Origin: Erysipelotrichaceae bacterium
GTDB taxonomy: Bacteria > Bacillota_I > Bacilli_A > Erysipelotrichales > Erysipelotrichaceae
DNA: 27,711 nt
NCBI GenBank assembly: GCA_017561615.1
Contig: JAFZBT010000079.1
Location: forward strand, 1-27,711
Direction of reading: 5' to 3'
The translations under genes were made by a program, and so were the position numbers. Shown here in pieces: positions 8,203 through 15,871 of this stretch. Below the pieces are notes generated by a model that ran no database searches, was not told where the DNA came from, and saw nothing but the letters and a program-made list of their open reading frames with translations. How positions within the stretch are numbered: position 1 is the first letter of the stretch; every line of letters starts with the position of its first letter.

Positions 8203-8466
8203 ATGAATAAGCAACTGGATTTTCTGCTTAATATCAAGCTGTATTCCCTGCAGAGGAGCTATTTCAATGATCTGACCTTTGAACAGCTCAAGGAAGTCAT
8301 GTTCGCCACCAAGTGGGCAAACGGCATGCCTGAGCATCTGTATCAGATCGCTGCTGACATAGAGGAACTGAACTTTTACGAAGTAGCCAACTACTTTACC
8401 AAGAGAGGTAAGCAGCTGGACTACAACTTCAATACATTGGAAGGTGGAAATTATGAGGAAAAGTAG
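8203..8466 (+). CDS. comN: ComN-like post-transcriptional regulator family protein
   Basis: This is an 87-residue acidic helical protein without membrane segments. The pattern LTFEQLKEVMFATKWANG ... LYQIAADIEELNFYEVANYF resembles the short post-transcriptional regulator family containing B. subtilis ComN (YrzD): a helix leading to a Trp-containing linker, then a helix with Asp-Ile and a terminal Asn-Tyr. Position supports this, since in B. subtilis comN also lies just before secDF-recJ-apt-relA. ComN there affects comE mRNA and interacts with DivIVA. Whether that role holds here is unknown. The gene overlaps secDF by 14 bases. Sequence similarity alone would be weak. Confidence 0.6.
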   Translation: MNKQLDFLLNIKLYSLQRSYFNDLTFEQLKEVMFATKWANGMPEHLYQIAADIEELNFYEVANYFTKRGKQLDYNFNTLEGGNYEEK

Positions 8467-10384
8467 CGGACATCTGACCATGGGCCTGCTGTTGCTGGCC
8501 GTACTGGTCGTCATGACATTTATGATCGGCCGCAGCCTGCCGGCGGAAGCCAACGCTTCCACGGATCTGACTGACGGTCAGAAACTGGTATATACCGTCG
8601 ATTCTGCTGACGCCGAGATCGTCGCCAAGGCAGCTGAGATCCTGGAAAAGAGAATCTACAACTTTGGCGCTGACAGCGTCAAGACAACGGTTGAAGGTTC
8701 AACCGTGACCCTGATCTACAACGGCATTAACGATAACGAAAGGCTGAGAAAGAACCTGACCCGCACCGGTGAGATCTCTTTCCGCAACAGCAAGGACGAA
8801 CTGCTTGATTCCAAGGGCATTCTCGCTGACAGCATGCCTCTGGCCTGCGCCGAGGCTGACAAGGGATCGACCGTCTATTTCCATGTCAATGACACAGAGG
8901 CTCTCAAGAACCTCTACACCAGCATGGTCGTTGGCCAGGATACGATGCTGGTCATCTGGGTCGACTATGAAGAAGGACAGAAGTACGAGACCGAATCGAC
9001 CAAGGATAATCCGGCCTATCTGATCGCCGCCACGATGTCTTCAGCCCTGGACGGCGACTTCTATGTCACCACCAACAAGGCCTTTGCGGACACCTACGAC
9101 GCAGTCAGAGTAGTTGACGGCGGCGTCCTTCCTGCCAAGGTCACGGAAAGCGGCTTTGAAGCCGTTGAATCCGCCTATGGCGCCAACGCTCTCAACAAGG
9201 TTCTTAATTTCCTTTATGCCGGCCTGGCTATCGGCGGTCTGTACCTGATCTGGAAGTATAAGCTTACCGGTCTGGTTAACGCCGTCAGCCTGTTTGCCTT
9301 CGCGACGGCTTCGCTGATCTCCATCAGCTGGCTGGATGTCAGGTTCAACGTAGAGACAGTGGCGCTGCTTCTGACGGCTCTGCTGGCTGCCTGGACCATC
9401 ATGGTTTACTACGATGACAGATTTGCCGAAGACATGCGTACCGGACGCAACGGACGCACTGCCTACGCTGCCGTGGTCAAGAGAATGGTCAAGCCGGTAA
9501 TTGCCGGAGCGGCCTTCATGCTGATCAGCGGTCTGACCGCCTATCTGTTCTTCAGTCAGCTCAGGGAATACGGCACCGTCATCATGGTCCTTGCCGTTTG
9601 CCTGGTACTGTTCGCTGTGGGCGCTAATGTGATCATCATGAACCACCTGCTGGCTTCCAACTACTTTGACAAGAGCTTATTCGGCCCGCAGAAACAGGAA
9701 AGTGAAAAGATCGTTTCCTTCAGGAATACAGCCTGGGGACTTCTTGCCGCCTGCCTCTTCGGTCTGGTATTCTATCTCATTAACCGGAGTTCCGACATCG
9801 CGGTCATCGGCAAGAGCTTATGCTGCCTCGCCGTTGGCGCTCTCGGATGCGCTCTGTTCAATGCCCTGGACAAGAAGGGCTACAACACCCTGCCGGTCTG
9901 CGGCGGCGTGCTGGCAGCCTTCATGGGCGGCCATCTGCCGTTACAGGGCAGCTATCAGTCGGCTGACTACCTGGGCATCGCCTTGCTGATCGGCGCACTG
10001 ACCTTCATCTACGCCATGATCACCCTGAGTGAACTCAACGACGGCTATAAGGAGCTTTCCCGCGGCAAGCTGTCCGAAGAAAAGATAACTGAACTGGGCA
10101 ACACCGTTCAGTCACGCCTTGGATCGGTCACCGCCTCAGGACTGGCCGGAGTCATCGTAATAAGCGTAGCCGTATATCTGCTGGCCATCAAAGCTCCGTC
10201 AGGAATCCTTCTGGCGGTAGCCGGCGCTGCCGCAAGCTCCGCTGCAGGCAGCGTTGTGACCGGTGCCCTGTGGATGAGAAGCTTCATCAACCGCCCCAGC
10301 AAGCCCAGCGCCAAGAAGAAGCAGAGCAGAAAGAACAATGAACTGAAGGAGACGACAGTCTTCGGAATCAACGAAATCAGATAA
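8453..10384 (+). CDS. secDF: Divergent SecDF-type protein translocase accessory subunit
   Basis: The product has 643 residues from the ATG at 8453 (AAGGTGG at 8441-8447); an in-frame GTG at 8444 lies inside the ribosome binding site. After a membrane anchor (about residues 9-28), an extracytoplasmic SecD P1-like domain follows (about 40-235), with DGQKLVYTVDSADAEIV, ILEKRIYNFGADSVK and a GEISFRN segment. Two bundles of membrane helices then match the SecD and SecF halves (about 245-400 and 425-620), and the tail is basic. Known SecDF uses the proton gradient to pull exported proteins from SecYEG. Here the SecD and SecF relay Asp positions read as Thr315 and Ile523 in my hand alignment. The SecF extracellular domain is reduced to a few residues. 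Position before recJ matches B. subtilis. Confidence 0.8.
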   Translation: MRKSSGHLTMGLLLLAVLVVMTFMIGRSLPAEANASTDLTDGQKLVYTVDSADAEIVAKAAEILEKRIYNFGADSVKTTVEGSTVTLIYNGINDNERLRKNLTRTGEISFRNSKDELLDSKGILADSMPLACAEADKGSTVYFHVNDTEALKNLYTSMVVGQDTMLVIWVDYEEGQKYETESTKDNPAYLIAATMSSALDGDFYVTTNKAFADTYDAVRVVDGGVLPAKVTESGFEAVESAYGANALNKVLNFLYAGLAIGGLYLIWKYKLTGLVNAVSLFAFATASLISISWLDVRFNVETVALLLTALLAAWTIMVYYDDRFAEDMRTGRNGRTAYAAVVKRMVKPVIAGAAFMLISGLTAYLFFSQLREYGTVIMVLAVCLVLFAVGANVIIMNHLLASNYFDKSLFGPQKQESEKIVSFRNTAWGLLAACLFGLVFYLINRSSDIAVIGKSLCCLAVGALGCALFNALDKKGYNTLPVCGGVLAAFMGGHLPLQGSYQSADYLGIALLIGALTFIYAMITLSELNDGYKELSRGKLSEEKITELGNTVQSRLGSVTASGLAGVIVISVAVYLLAIKAPSGILLAVAGAAASSAAGSVVTGALWMRSFINRPSKPSAKKKQSRKNNELKETTVFGINEIR

Positions 10385-10404
10385 GCAAAAAAAGAGGGAA
10401 GCAA

Positions 10405-11997
10405 ATGTCATACAAACAGATCGATACTGCCGCAGCAACAGAACTCATGGAAAACCGTGGGATCGATTCCCTGCTGGCCAAGGTTCTGATCAGCATGCAC
10501 TACGGTGAAAAGGACATTGCTTCCTTTTTTGCGCCCTGCGACCGTTACGAATTTGACGAGCGGCTCTACGGCCCGATAAGGGAAAAGCTGGAGGAAATTG
10601 CCAAAAAGCAGCAGAAAGTCTTCATATTCGGGGATTATGACTGCGACGGCATCTGCGCTACCAGCATCATGATGATGATCATGCAGAAGCTGGGAATCGA
10701 AGCCGGTTACTACATACCTTCCCGTCTTAACGAAGGATATGGCCTGAACGTCGAAAAGCTGTCTCTGGCTTACGAAAAGGGTTACCGGGTATTGGTAACC
10801 GTTGATAACGGTGTCAGCGCCTCAGAGGGCTTAAAATGGGCCAGGGAGCATGACATGGTGACCTTTGTCACCGATCATCATCAGATAACCGGTGAAGTTG
10901 ACTGCGACCTGCTGCTGCACCCCGATCTGATGGGAGAAGAGTACCGTTATCTTTCCGGCGGCGCGGTTGTCTACATGCTGGCCAGATACCTCGGCATTGA
11001 TGATGAGAAGATGGCGATCCTGGCGATGCTGTCGCTGATCGGCGACGTTATGAGCCTTAAGGGCATTAACGTAAAGATCGTAAGGGACGGTCTCAGGCTG
11101 CTCAACAGCCACCTGTATCCGCAGGTCGAGATGCTTGACAGCTTCAGCTATCCGATAACCGAAAATGACATATCCTTCAAGGCCGTGCCCAAGATCAATT
11201 CCGCCGGCCGGATGAGTGCCGAACCGGTTTCGCAGGCCAATCAGCTGGTCCGATATTTCATAACTGACGACTGCCGTCTGATCAGCAGTCTGAACATGCT
11301 GATCAGTGATCTTAACGATCAGCGTCGGACGCTTTCCGCTCAGCAGTACGAGATGCTGAAGGCAAAGATGGATCCCAGAGACAATCTGAACTTCCTGTAC
11401 GATCCTGACCTGCATGTCGGCATTCTGGGGCTCATCGCCTCAAGGATCTCCTCCGAAACCAATAAGGTAACCTTCGTTCTTACCGACAACGGCGAAAACG
11501 TCGTGGGCTCGGGCCGCAGCGTGGGAGAAATCGATCTGATGGAGCTGCTTAAGGACTTTGCGCCCAGAACGGTCAATCTTGGCGGTCATGCCAATGCCTG
11601 CGGCATCACGGTGAGAAAAGAGGATCTTGAGGATCTGAATGATTATCTTCATGAAGCCTGCCGGGATCTGTCGGCTGATACCATACACGAATACATCGAT
11701 GTCACTCTGGCTGAACTCAGCCGGAAAAGCATTGAACAGCTGTTCAGCTACCGGCCGTTTGGCCAGGACCGCCGACTGCCGCTGATGAAGATCACCATTC
11801 CCAATGATTCACTGAGTATGATGCGTACTGACCATCAGCTGAAGTGGCGAGCCGGTGATCTGGAATTTGTCAGCTTTGAAAATGAAGGCTATGATGCCTA
11901 CCGGAACCGGGAATACATTACTGTATACGGCATTCTTCAGGAAAACCGCTTCAGGGGACGTGTCAGCTATCAGATCATGGTCAGGGAAATCGCGTGA
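10405..11997 (+). CDS. recJ: Single-stranded-DNA-specific exonuclease RecJ
   Basis: The 530-residue product has the DHH phosphoesterase motifs in order: Asp77-Tyr-Asp79-Cys-Asp81-Gly (motif I), VTVDNGVSA, Asp157-His-His159, IGDVM and INSAGRMS. A DHHA1 domain with GSGRSVGEIDL and GGHANACGIT (Gly393 on) follows, then a C-terminal OB-like domain ending near the stop. It is at the short end for the family, without extra C-terminal domains. RecJ degrades single-stranded DNA 5' to 3' in recombination and mismatch repair, using Mn2+/Mg2+. It lies 20 bases after secDF with a GAGGGAAG ribosome binding site and is followed by a terminator. Confidence 0.96.
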   Translation: MSYKQIDTAAATELMENRGIDSLLAKVLISMHYGEKDIASFFAPCDRYEFDERLYGPIREKLEEIAKKQQKVFIFGDYDCDGICATSIMMMIMQKLGIEAGYYIPSRLNEGYGLNVEKLSLAYEKGYRVLVTVDNGVSASEGLKWAREHDMVTFVTDHHQITGEVDCDLLLHPDLMGEEYRYLSGGAVVYMLARYLGIDDEKMAILAMLSLIGDVMSLKGINVKIVRDGLRLLNSHLYPQVEMLDSFSYPITENDISFKAVPKINSAGRMSAEPVSQANQLVRYFITDDCRLISSLNMLISDLNDQRRTLSAQQYEMLKAKMDPRDNLNFLYDPDLHVGILGLIASRISSETNKVTFVLTDNGENVVGSGRSVGEIDLMELLKDFAPRTVNLGGHANACGITVRKEDLEDLNDYLHEACRDLSADTIHEYIDVTLAELSRKSIEQLFSYRPFGQDRRLPLMKITIPNDSLSMMRTDHQLKWRAGDLEFVSFENEGYDAYRNREYITVYGILQENRFRGRVSYQIMVREIA

Positions 11998-12032
11998 TCA
12001 CGACAGCTGCAATGGAAACAATGAATTTGACA

Positions 12033-12066
12033 GGCCTGTCATATGAAGAATATGCAGGCTTTTTTT
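12033..12066 (+). terminator. Terminator after recJ
   Basis: A long hairpin (12034-12044 with 12050-12059, one bulged T at 12039) with a 5-base loop is followed by seven T residues. It ends the mraY-to-recJ transcription unit. Confidence 0.85.
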
Positions 12067-12130
12067 GCTTAGGCTTCATGAGTGGACAGACAATCTGAGC
12101 GTCGGCTTTTTTTATGGAGCGGTATTGGGG

Positions 12131-12136
12131 TATAAT
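12131..12136 (+). promoter_or_regulatory. Probable -10 element for the queT-aro operon
   Basis: A perfect TATAAT lies 60 bases before the queT ATG and downstream of the recJ terminator. No good -35 is visible (only a T-rich stretch about 18 bases upstream), so the promoter may be weak or activator-dependent. Confidence 0.5.
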
Positions 12137-12146
12137 AACTAAAATG

Positions 12147-12171
12147 AGTCCTGTATGCAGAATTGAGGACT
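12147..12171 (+). promoter_or_regulatory. Leader hairpin upstream of queT
   Basis: A perfect 6-bp stem (AGTCCT 12147-12152 with AGGACT 12166-12171) encloses a 13-base loop in the short leader, 12 bases before the ribosome binding site GGAGG at 12184-12188. It does not match the preQ1-I or preQ1-II consensus that I know. Function is unknown. Confidence 0.35.
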
Positions 12172-12195
12172 TACATGAAGACGGGAGGATCTGCC

Positions 12196-12714
12196 ATGAC
12201 TGTCAGGAAAATTACGATGATAGCGATGATCGCGGCTTTATATACGGTGATCTGTCTTTTGCCGGGTATATCGGCGATTTCCTTCGGTCAGATTCAGGTC
12301 CGCATGGCGGAAATGCTGACGATGCTGCCGCTGATATATCAGCCTTCCATCTATGGACTGACGCTTGGCTGCTTTCTGTCCAACCTGATCGGAGCGCTGA
12401 CCGGACTCAATCCGTTGGGCTATCTTGACTGCGTGATCGGTACAGCCGCCACGCTGATCGCTGCCATACTGACCTATAAGCTGAGAAACAGAACGGTCGG
12501 CAAACTGCCGTTGTGGTCAATGCTGATGCCGGTTATCTGGAATTTCCTGTTCGTCGGTCTGGAACTGGCCTGTCTGATGATGCCGGAAGACATTCTGAAG
12601 GGTCTGCTGATATTCGGCGGCTACGTTGCACTGGGCGAGATCATTGCCGTGATCCTCGGCTATCTTCTGATTGGCAATCCCGCTGTCCGAGGCCTGTTCA
12701 GCGATAACAGGTAA
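12196..12714 (+). CDS. queT: QueT family ECF transporter S-component-like protein
   Basis: The product has 172 residues from the ATG at 12196, supported by GGAGG at 12184-12188; an upstream in-frame TTG at 12163 lies in the leader hairpin. It is a very hydrophobic protein with about five or six membrane helices. Family features are an early SFGQIQVRMAEMLTMLP segment, GLTLGCFLSNLIGAL, a central DCVIGTAATLIAA, and an AxxxA motif (Ala10-Ala14) in helix 1. In S-components that motif contacts the shared EcfT subunit. The family is annotated as importing queuosine precursors. Here it is the first gene of an aromatic amino acid operon, 27 bases before pheA, with no terminator between. Substrate is therefore open: queuine/preQ1 by family, or an aromatic precursor by context. 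Confidence 0.85.
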   Translation: MTVRKITMIAMIAALYTVICLLPGISAISFGQIQVRMAEMLTMLPLIYQPSIYGLTLGCFLSNLIGALTGLNPLGYLDCVIGTAATLIAAILTYKLRNRTVGKLPLWSMLMPVIWNFLFVGLELACLMMPEDILKGLLIFGGYVALGEIIAVILGYLLIGNPAVRGLFSDNR

Positions 12715-12741
12715 GATGGCGAAAGTTTGAGGAGAAGGATA

Positions 12742-13569
12742 ATGCTGGTAGGATATCAGGGAGTACAGGGTTCATACAGCGAAGTAGCGGTAATCAGATA
12801 CTTTGCTGGCTTGGAATATCAGGAGAGACAGTATTCCGGATTTGCGCCGATGATGGAGGATGTTGCCTCCGGAAAGATTGACTATGCCGTTTTTCCGGTG
12901 GAAAACACCACAACCGGTCTCATTTCCCGTACCTATGACCTCTTCCAGCACTATGACATCCACGTCGTCGGGGAGATAAACGTCCCGATACACCATCATC
13001 TGATCGGTCTGCCTGAGGCGCAGTTGGAGGACATCCGGGAAGCATACTCGCATCCTGAAGCGCTGTCGCAATGCCAGGAATTCTTCGATGCCAATCCGCA
13101 GATCAGGCCGGTCGCTTATGAAGATACGGCACTGGCCGTACGCTTCATCGCCGGACAGAATGATAAATCCAAGGCAGCGCTGGCTTCCCGAAGAGCAGCG
13201 GAGTTCTACGGAATGAAAGTGATATGCGAGAACGTCTTTGACAATGCCGCCAACATGACCCGGTTTCTGATCGTCACGGCCAGGGACGAAACGGTCGCCG
13301 ACGGCAATAAGATCAGCATCATGCTGACCCTTCCGCACGTTCCGGGTGCTCTGTACAATGCCTTAGGCATCTTTGCCAGCAAGCAGATAAATGTAGTTAA
13401 GCTGGAATCCCGGCCGATCAGAGGCAAGGTATTCGAATATTGCTTCTACATCGACTTTACCGGAAATCTTGCGGATCCTGACGTTGTTGAAGTGCTGCGC
13501 AGACTGCGTTATGACAGCATTGATCTGAAGGTATTCGGCAATTACCGGGAAGCGGAAATAACGGTTTGA
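12742..13569 (+). CDS. pheA: Prephenate dehydratase with ACT domain
   Basis: The product has 275 residues from the ATG at 12742 (GGAGAAGG upstream; an in-frame TTG at 12727 overlaps that site). Family motifs include GVQGSYSEVA, DYAVFPVENTTTG, PIHHHLIG, SHPEALSQC and NMTRF with the catalytic Thr173-Arg174-Phe175. A C-terminal ACT domain follows from about residue 194, with GALY (202-205) and ESRP (222-225). Those two motifs bind L-Phe in known enzymes, so feedback inhibition is likely. The enzyme decarboxylates and dehydrates prephenate to phenylpyruvate. It is monofunctional: no chorismate mutase domain is attached, unlike E. coli PheA. The mutase is supplied by the convergent fusion gene at 18018-19520. 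Confidence 0.96.
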   Translation: MLVGYQGVQGSYSEVAVIRYFAGLEYQERQYSGFAPMMEDVASGKIDYAVFPVENTTTGLISRTYDLFQHYDIHVVGEINVPIHHHLIGLPEAQLEDIREAYSHPEALSQCQEFFDANPQIRPVAYEDTALAVRFIAGQNDKSKAALASRRAAEFYGMKVICENVFDNAANMTRFLIVTARDETVADGNKISIMLTLPHVPGALYNALGIFASKQINVVKLESRPIRGKVFEYCFYIDFTGNLADPDVVEVLRRLRYDSIDLKVFGNYREAEITV

Positions 13570-13604
13570 GATAGTTTGTTAACTGTCACATTTGGAGGCA
13601 GAAG

Positions 13605-14720
13605 ATGAAGAATATTCTGGGAAACAACATAACCCTGACCCTGTTCGGTGAATCACACGGTCCCTATATCGGCGGCGTAATTGACGGACTGCCGCCGGGA
13701 CTTAAGATCGACATGGATTACATAAATACGCAGCTGGAAATGAGGAAGCCTTATGGCACCATCTCCACCGCCCGTCAGGAAGCTGACGAAGTTCAGTTCA
13801 TTTCCGGTGTCCTGAACGGCTACAGTGAAGGAACGCCGCTGACTTTCATCATTGCCAACGGCGATGTCAGACGGAATGACTATGAGAACGATCTGGTCAG
13901 GCCTTCACATGCCGATTACTCAGCCCAGCTGAAGTATGAGGGGTATCAGGACAAGAGCGGCGGCGGTCACTTTTCCGGCCGGCTTACGGCCGTAATCGTC
14001 ACAGCCGGAGCGATCCTGCGTCAGGCTCTTGAAGAAAAGGGCATACTGATCGGCACGCACATCAGCGATCTGCACGGCATAAAGGATCATGAATTTGAAA
14101 ACTATGAAGAAGACATCAGAAAGCTGAACGGCAAGCGTTTTGCGACGCTTTCCGATCTGGCTCAACAGCAGATGATAAAGGAAATCGAGGAAGCCCGCGA
14201 TCAGCAGGATTCCCTCGGCGGGATTCTGGAAACCGCCATCTGGGGACTTCCGGGAGGAATCGGAGAACCCTGGTTTGATTCCCTGGAGGGACTGCTGGCC
14301 CATGGCATCTTTTCCATTGGCGCCGTCAAGGGGATCGAGTTCGGCAGCGGCTTTGCCCTGGCCCGGATGAAGGGCAGCGAAGCCAACGATCAGCTGATGA
14401 TCAGAGATGGCGTTATCGAGACCCTTACCAACCATAACGGCGGTATCAACGGCGGCATCAGCAACGGCATGCCCGTGCTGTTCCGTACCGCCATCAAGCC
14501 GACGCCCTCCATCGGCAAGCTGCAGCTGAGCGTGGACATGACGAAAATGACCAATGAAGTCATTAATGTGACCGGCCGTCATGACCCGGCCATCATTCAC
14601 CGCGCACGGGTGGTCGTCGACTGTCTGAGCGCCTTCATCATCGCCGACGTCATATCCCAGAGATACGGCTACATGTGGCTGACAGGAGAAACGAAATGGA
14701 AATCGGCATACTCTGTCTGA
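13605..14720 (+). CDS. aroC: Chorismate synthase
   Basis: The 371-residue product shows LFGESHGPYIGG near the start, HADYSAQLKY, the SGGGHFSGR flavin-site segment, NHNGGINGGISNG and the C-terminal GRHDPAI. It converts 5-enolpyruvylshikimate 3-phosphate to chorismate and needs reduced FMN. The usual bacterial opening of the substrate site is present in the clostridial style (RKPYGTISTARQEADEVQF). The ribosome binding site TTGGAGG lies just upstream of the ATG. The 3' end overlaps the next gene by 25 bases, indicating tight coupling within the operon. Confidence 0.97.
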   Translation: MKNILGNNITLTLFGESHGPYIGGVIDGLPPGLKIDMDYINTQLEMRKPYGTISTARQEADEVQFISGVLNGYSEGTPLTFIIANGDVRRNDYENDLVRPSHADYSAQLKYEGYQDKSGGGHFSGRLTAVIVTAGAILRQALEEKGILIGTHISDLHGIKDHEFENYEEDIRKLNGKRFATLSDLAQQQMIKEIEEARDQQDSLGGILETAIWGLPGGIGEPWFDSLEGLLAHGIFSIGAVKGIEFGSGFALARMKGSEANDQLMIRDGVIETLTNHNGGINGGISNGMPVLFRTAIKPTPSIGKLQLSVDMTKMTNEVINVTGRHDPAIIHRARVVVDCLSAFIIADVISQRYGYMWLTGETKWKSAYSV

Positions 14721-15871
14721 ACGGAAAAGACAGTCTTGTTCCGCTGATGCTGGAAACGCTCGGCGGAAAAGAGCATGTCATCCGCATAATCGGAGAAGAA
14801 GAACTCTCTGACCTGATCAGCCGGAGAGCTTTTGACGGCGTGATGATTGACGGAAATGCTCCGCAAAATCTTACGGCCTGTCTTGACGAACTCTCGCCAC
14901 TGGCAGAAGAATGCGGATACGTCAACGTCATTGTCAACCGCAATGGCCGTCTTACCGGATACAATACCGCCGGATACGGATTCATGAAGCTTTTGGAAAA
15001 CAGTGGAATTGACGTAAGGGATCAGAAGACTGCCATCATATCGGATGTAAGCATTGGCAATACGCTTTTAAGAACGATAAGAGATCTGGGCGGCAGCGCA
15101 GTAACTGTCAGCCCGGAAGAGGAACTGAACGGGTGCTGCTTCAACATTCTTGTTAATGCGCAGGCTGATTGTCCCGCTGATCTGAAGAAAATGCCGGATG
15201 TAAAAACCGTCATTGACATCAGCTGTCCGCCCCTGCGCAGTCAGCTGGTCTACGATGCCCAGATCAGCGGAAAGAAGGCCGTCGGCGGCTTCGAGATGAA
15301 ACTGGCTGAAAGTGCCGCTGCCCTTGAACTGATAAGCGGTAAAGAAATCGGTAAAAAGCTTATTGATGATTGCCGCAGGCGGGTTTACCGAAAGAAACGG
15401 AACATCGTAATCATTGGCATGCCGACTGCCGGCAAGTCGACGATCAGTGAACTGGTGCGCAGCCGATACGGCCGCACGATCGTGGAGATGGATGACCTGA
15501 TCGTTGAGGAAACCGGGATGAGCATTTCCGATTACTTTGCCGTCTATGGCGAACAGGCCTTCCGGGAACGGGAAAGCGGGATATGCGAAAAGCTTTCGGA
15601 AGGCAGCGGACTGATAGTCTCGACCGGCGGCGGCGTAGTCAAGCGTCGGGAAAACATGCTGCATCTGGCCGCCAATTCCCTGATAATCTGGCTGGACCGC
15701 GATCTTTCCCTTCTGCAGCAGCGTGATGACCGTCCGCTTTCGGGAAGCAGAAAGGCGCTGGAAGAGCTGTTTGCTCAGCGCCGTGAACTGTATGAAAAGT
15801 ACAGCGATATCCGTATCGAGAACAACATGACACTAGAAGACGTCATGAAAGTACTGGAGGACATACTCTGA
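14696..15871 (+). CDS. aroK: AroE-like (inactive-looking) domain fused to shikimate kinase
   Basis: The product has 391 residues from the ATG at 14696 (AGGAG 7 bases upstream). Residues 1 to about 218 follow shikimate dehydrogenase: LDELSPLAEECGYVNVIVN, GRLTGYNTAGYGF, VIDISCPPLRSQL and GGFEMKLAESAAALELISG. Key sites are changed: the catalytic Lys position is Pro56, the NTD Asp is Ala92, the second Ser of SxS is Val15, and no GxGGxA NADP loop is present around SDVSIGNTL. Residues about 235-391 form an intact shikimate kinase: Walker A GMPTAGKST (241-249), Asp266-Asp267, GEQAFRERE (285-293), Gly311-Gly-Gly313 and Arg346-Pro-Leu. The kinase makes shikimate 3-phosphate. Its stop overlaps the aroA start (TGATG). 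The role of the first domain is unknown. Confidence 0.9.
   Translation: MEIGILCLNGKDSLVPLMLETLGGKEHVIRIIGEEELSDLISRRAFDGVMIDGNAPQNLTACLDELSPLAEECGYVNVIVNRNGRLTGYNTAGYGFMKLLENSGIDVRDQKTAIISDVSIGNTLLRTIRDLGGSAVTVSPEEELNGCCFNILVNAQADCPADLKKMPDVKTVIDISCPPLRSQLVYDAQISGKKAVGGFEMKLAESAAALELISGKEIGKKLIDDCRRRVYRKKRNIVIIGMPTAGKSTISELVRSRYGRTIVEMDDLIVEETGMSISDYFAVYGEQAFRERESGICEKLSEGSGLIVSTGGGVVKRRENMLHLAANSLIIWLDRDLSLLQQRDDRPLSGSRKALEELFAQRRELYEKYSDIRIENNMTLEDVMKVLEDIL

Noticed and set aside
12137..12195. preQ1 riboswitch before queT
   Set aside because: The expected preQ1-I C-rich loop with A-rich tail, and the preQ1-II core sequences, are not present.
14696..15871. AroE part as a frameshifted or decaying pseudogene
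   Set aside because: The reading frame is intact through both domains, with conserved structural motifs and no internal stop, so a retained pseudoenzyme domain is more likely.
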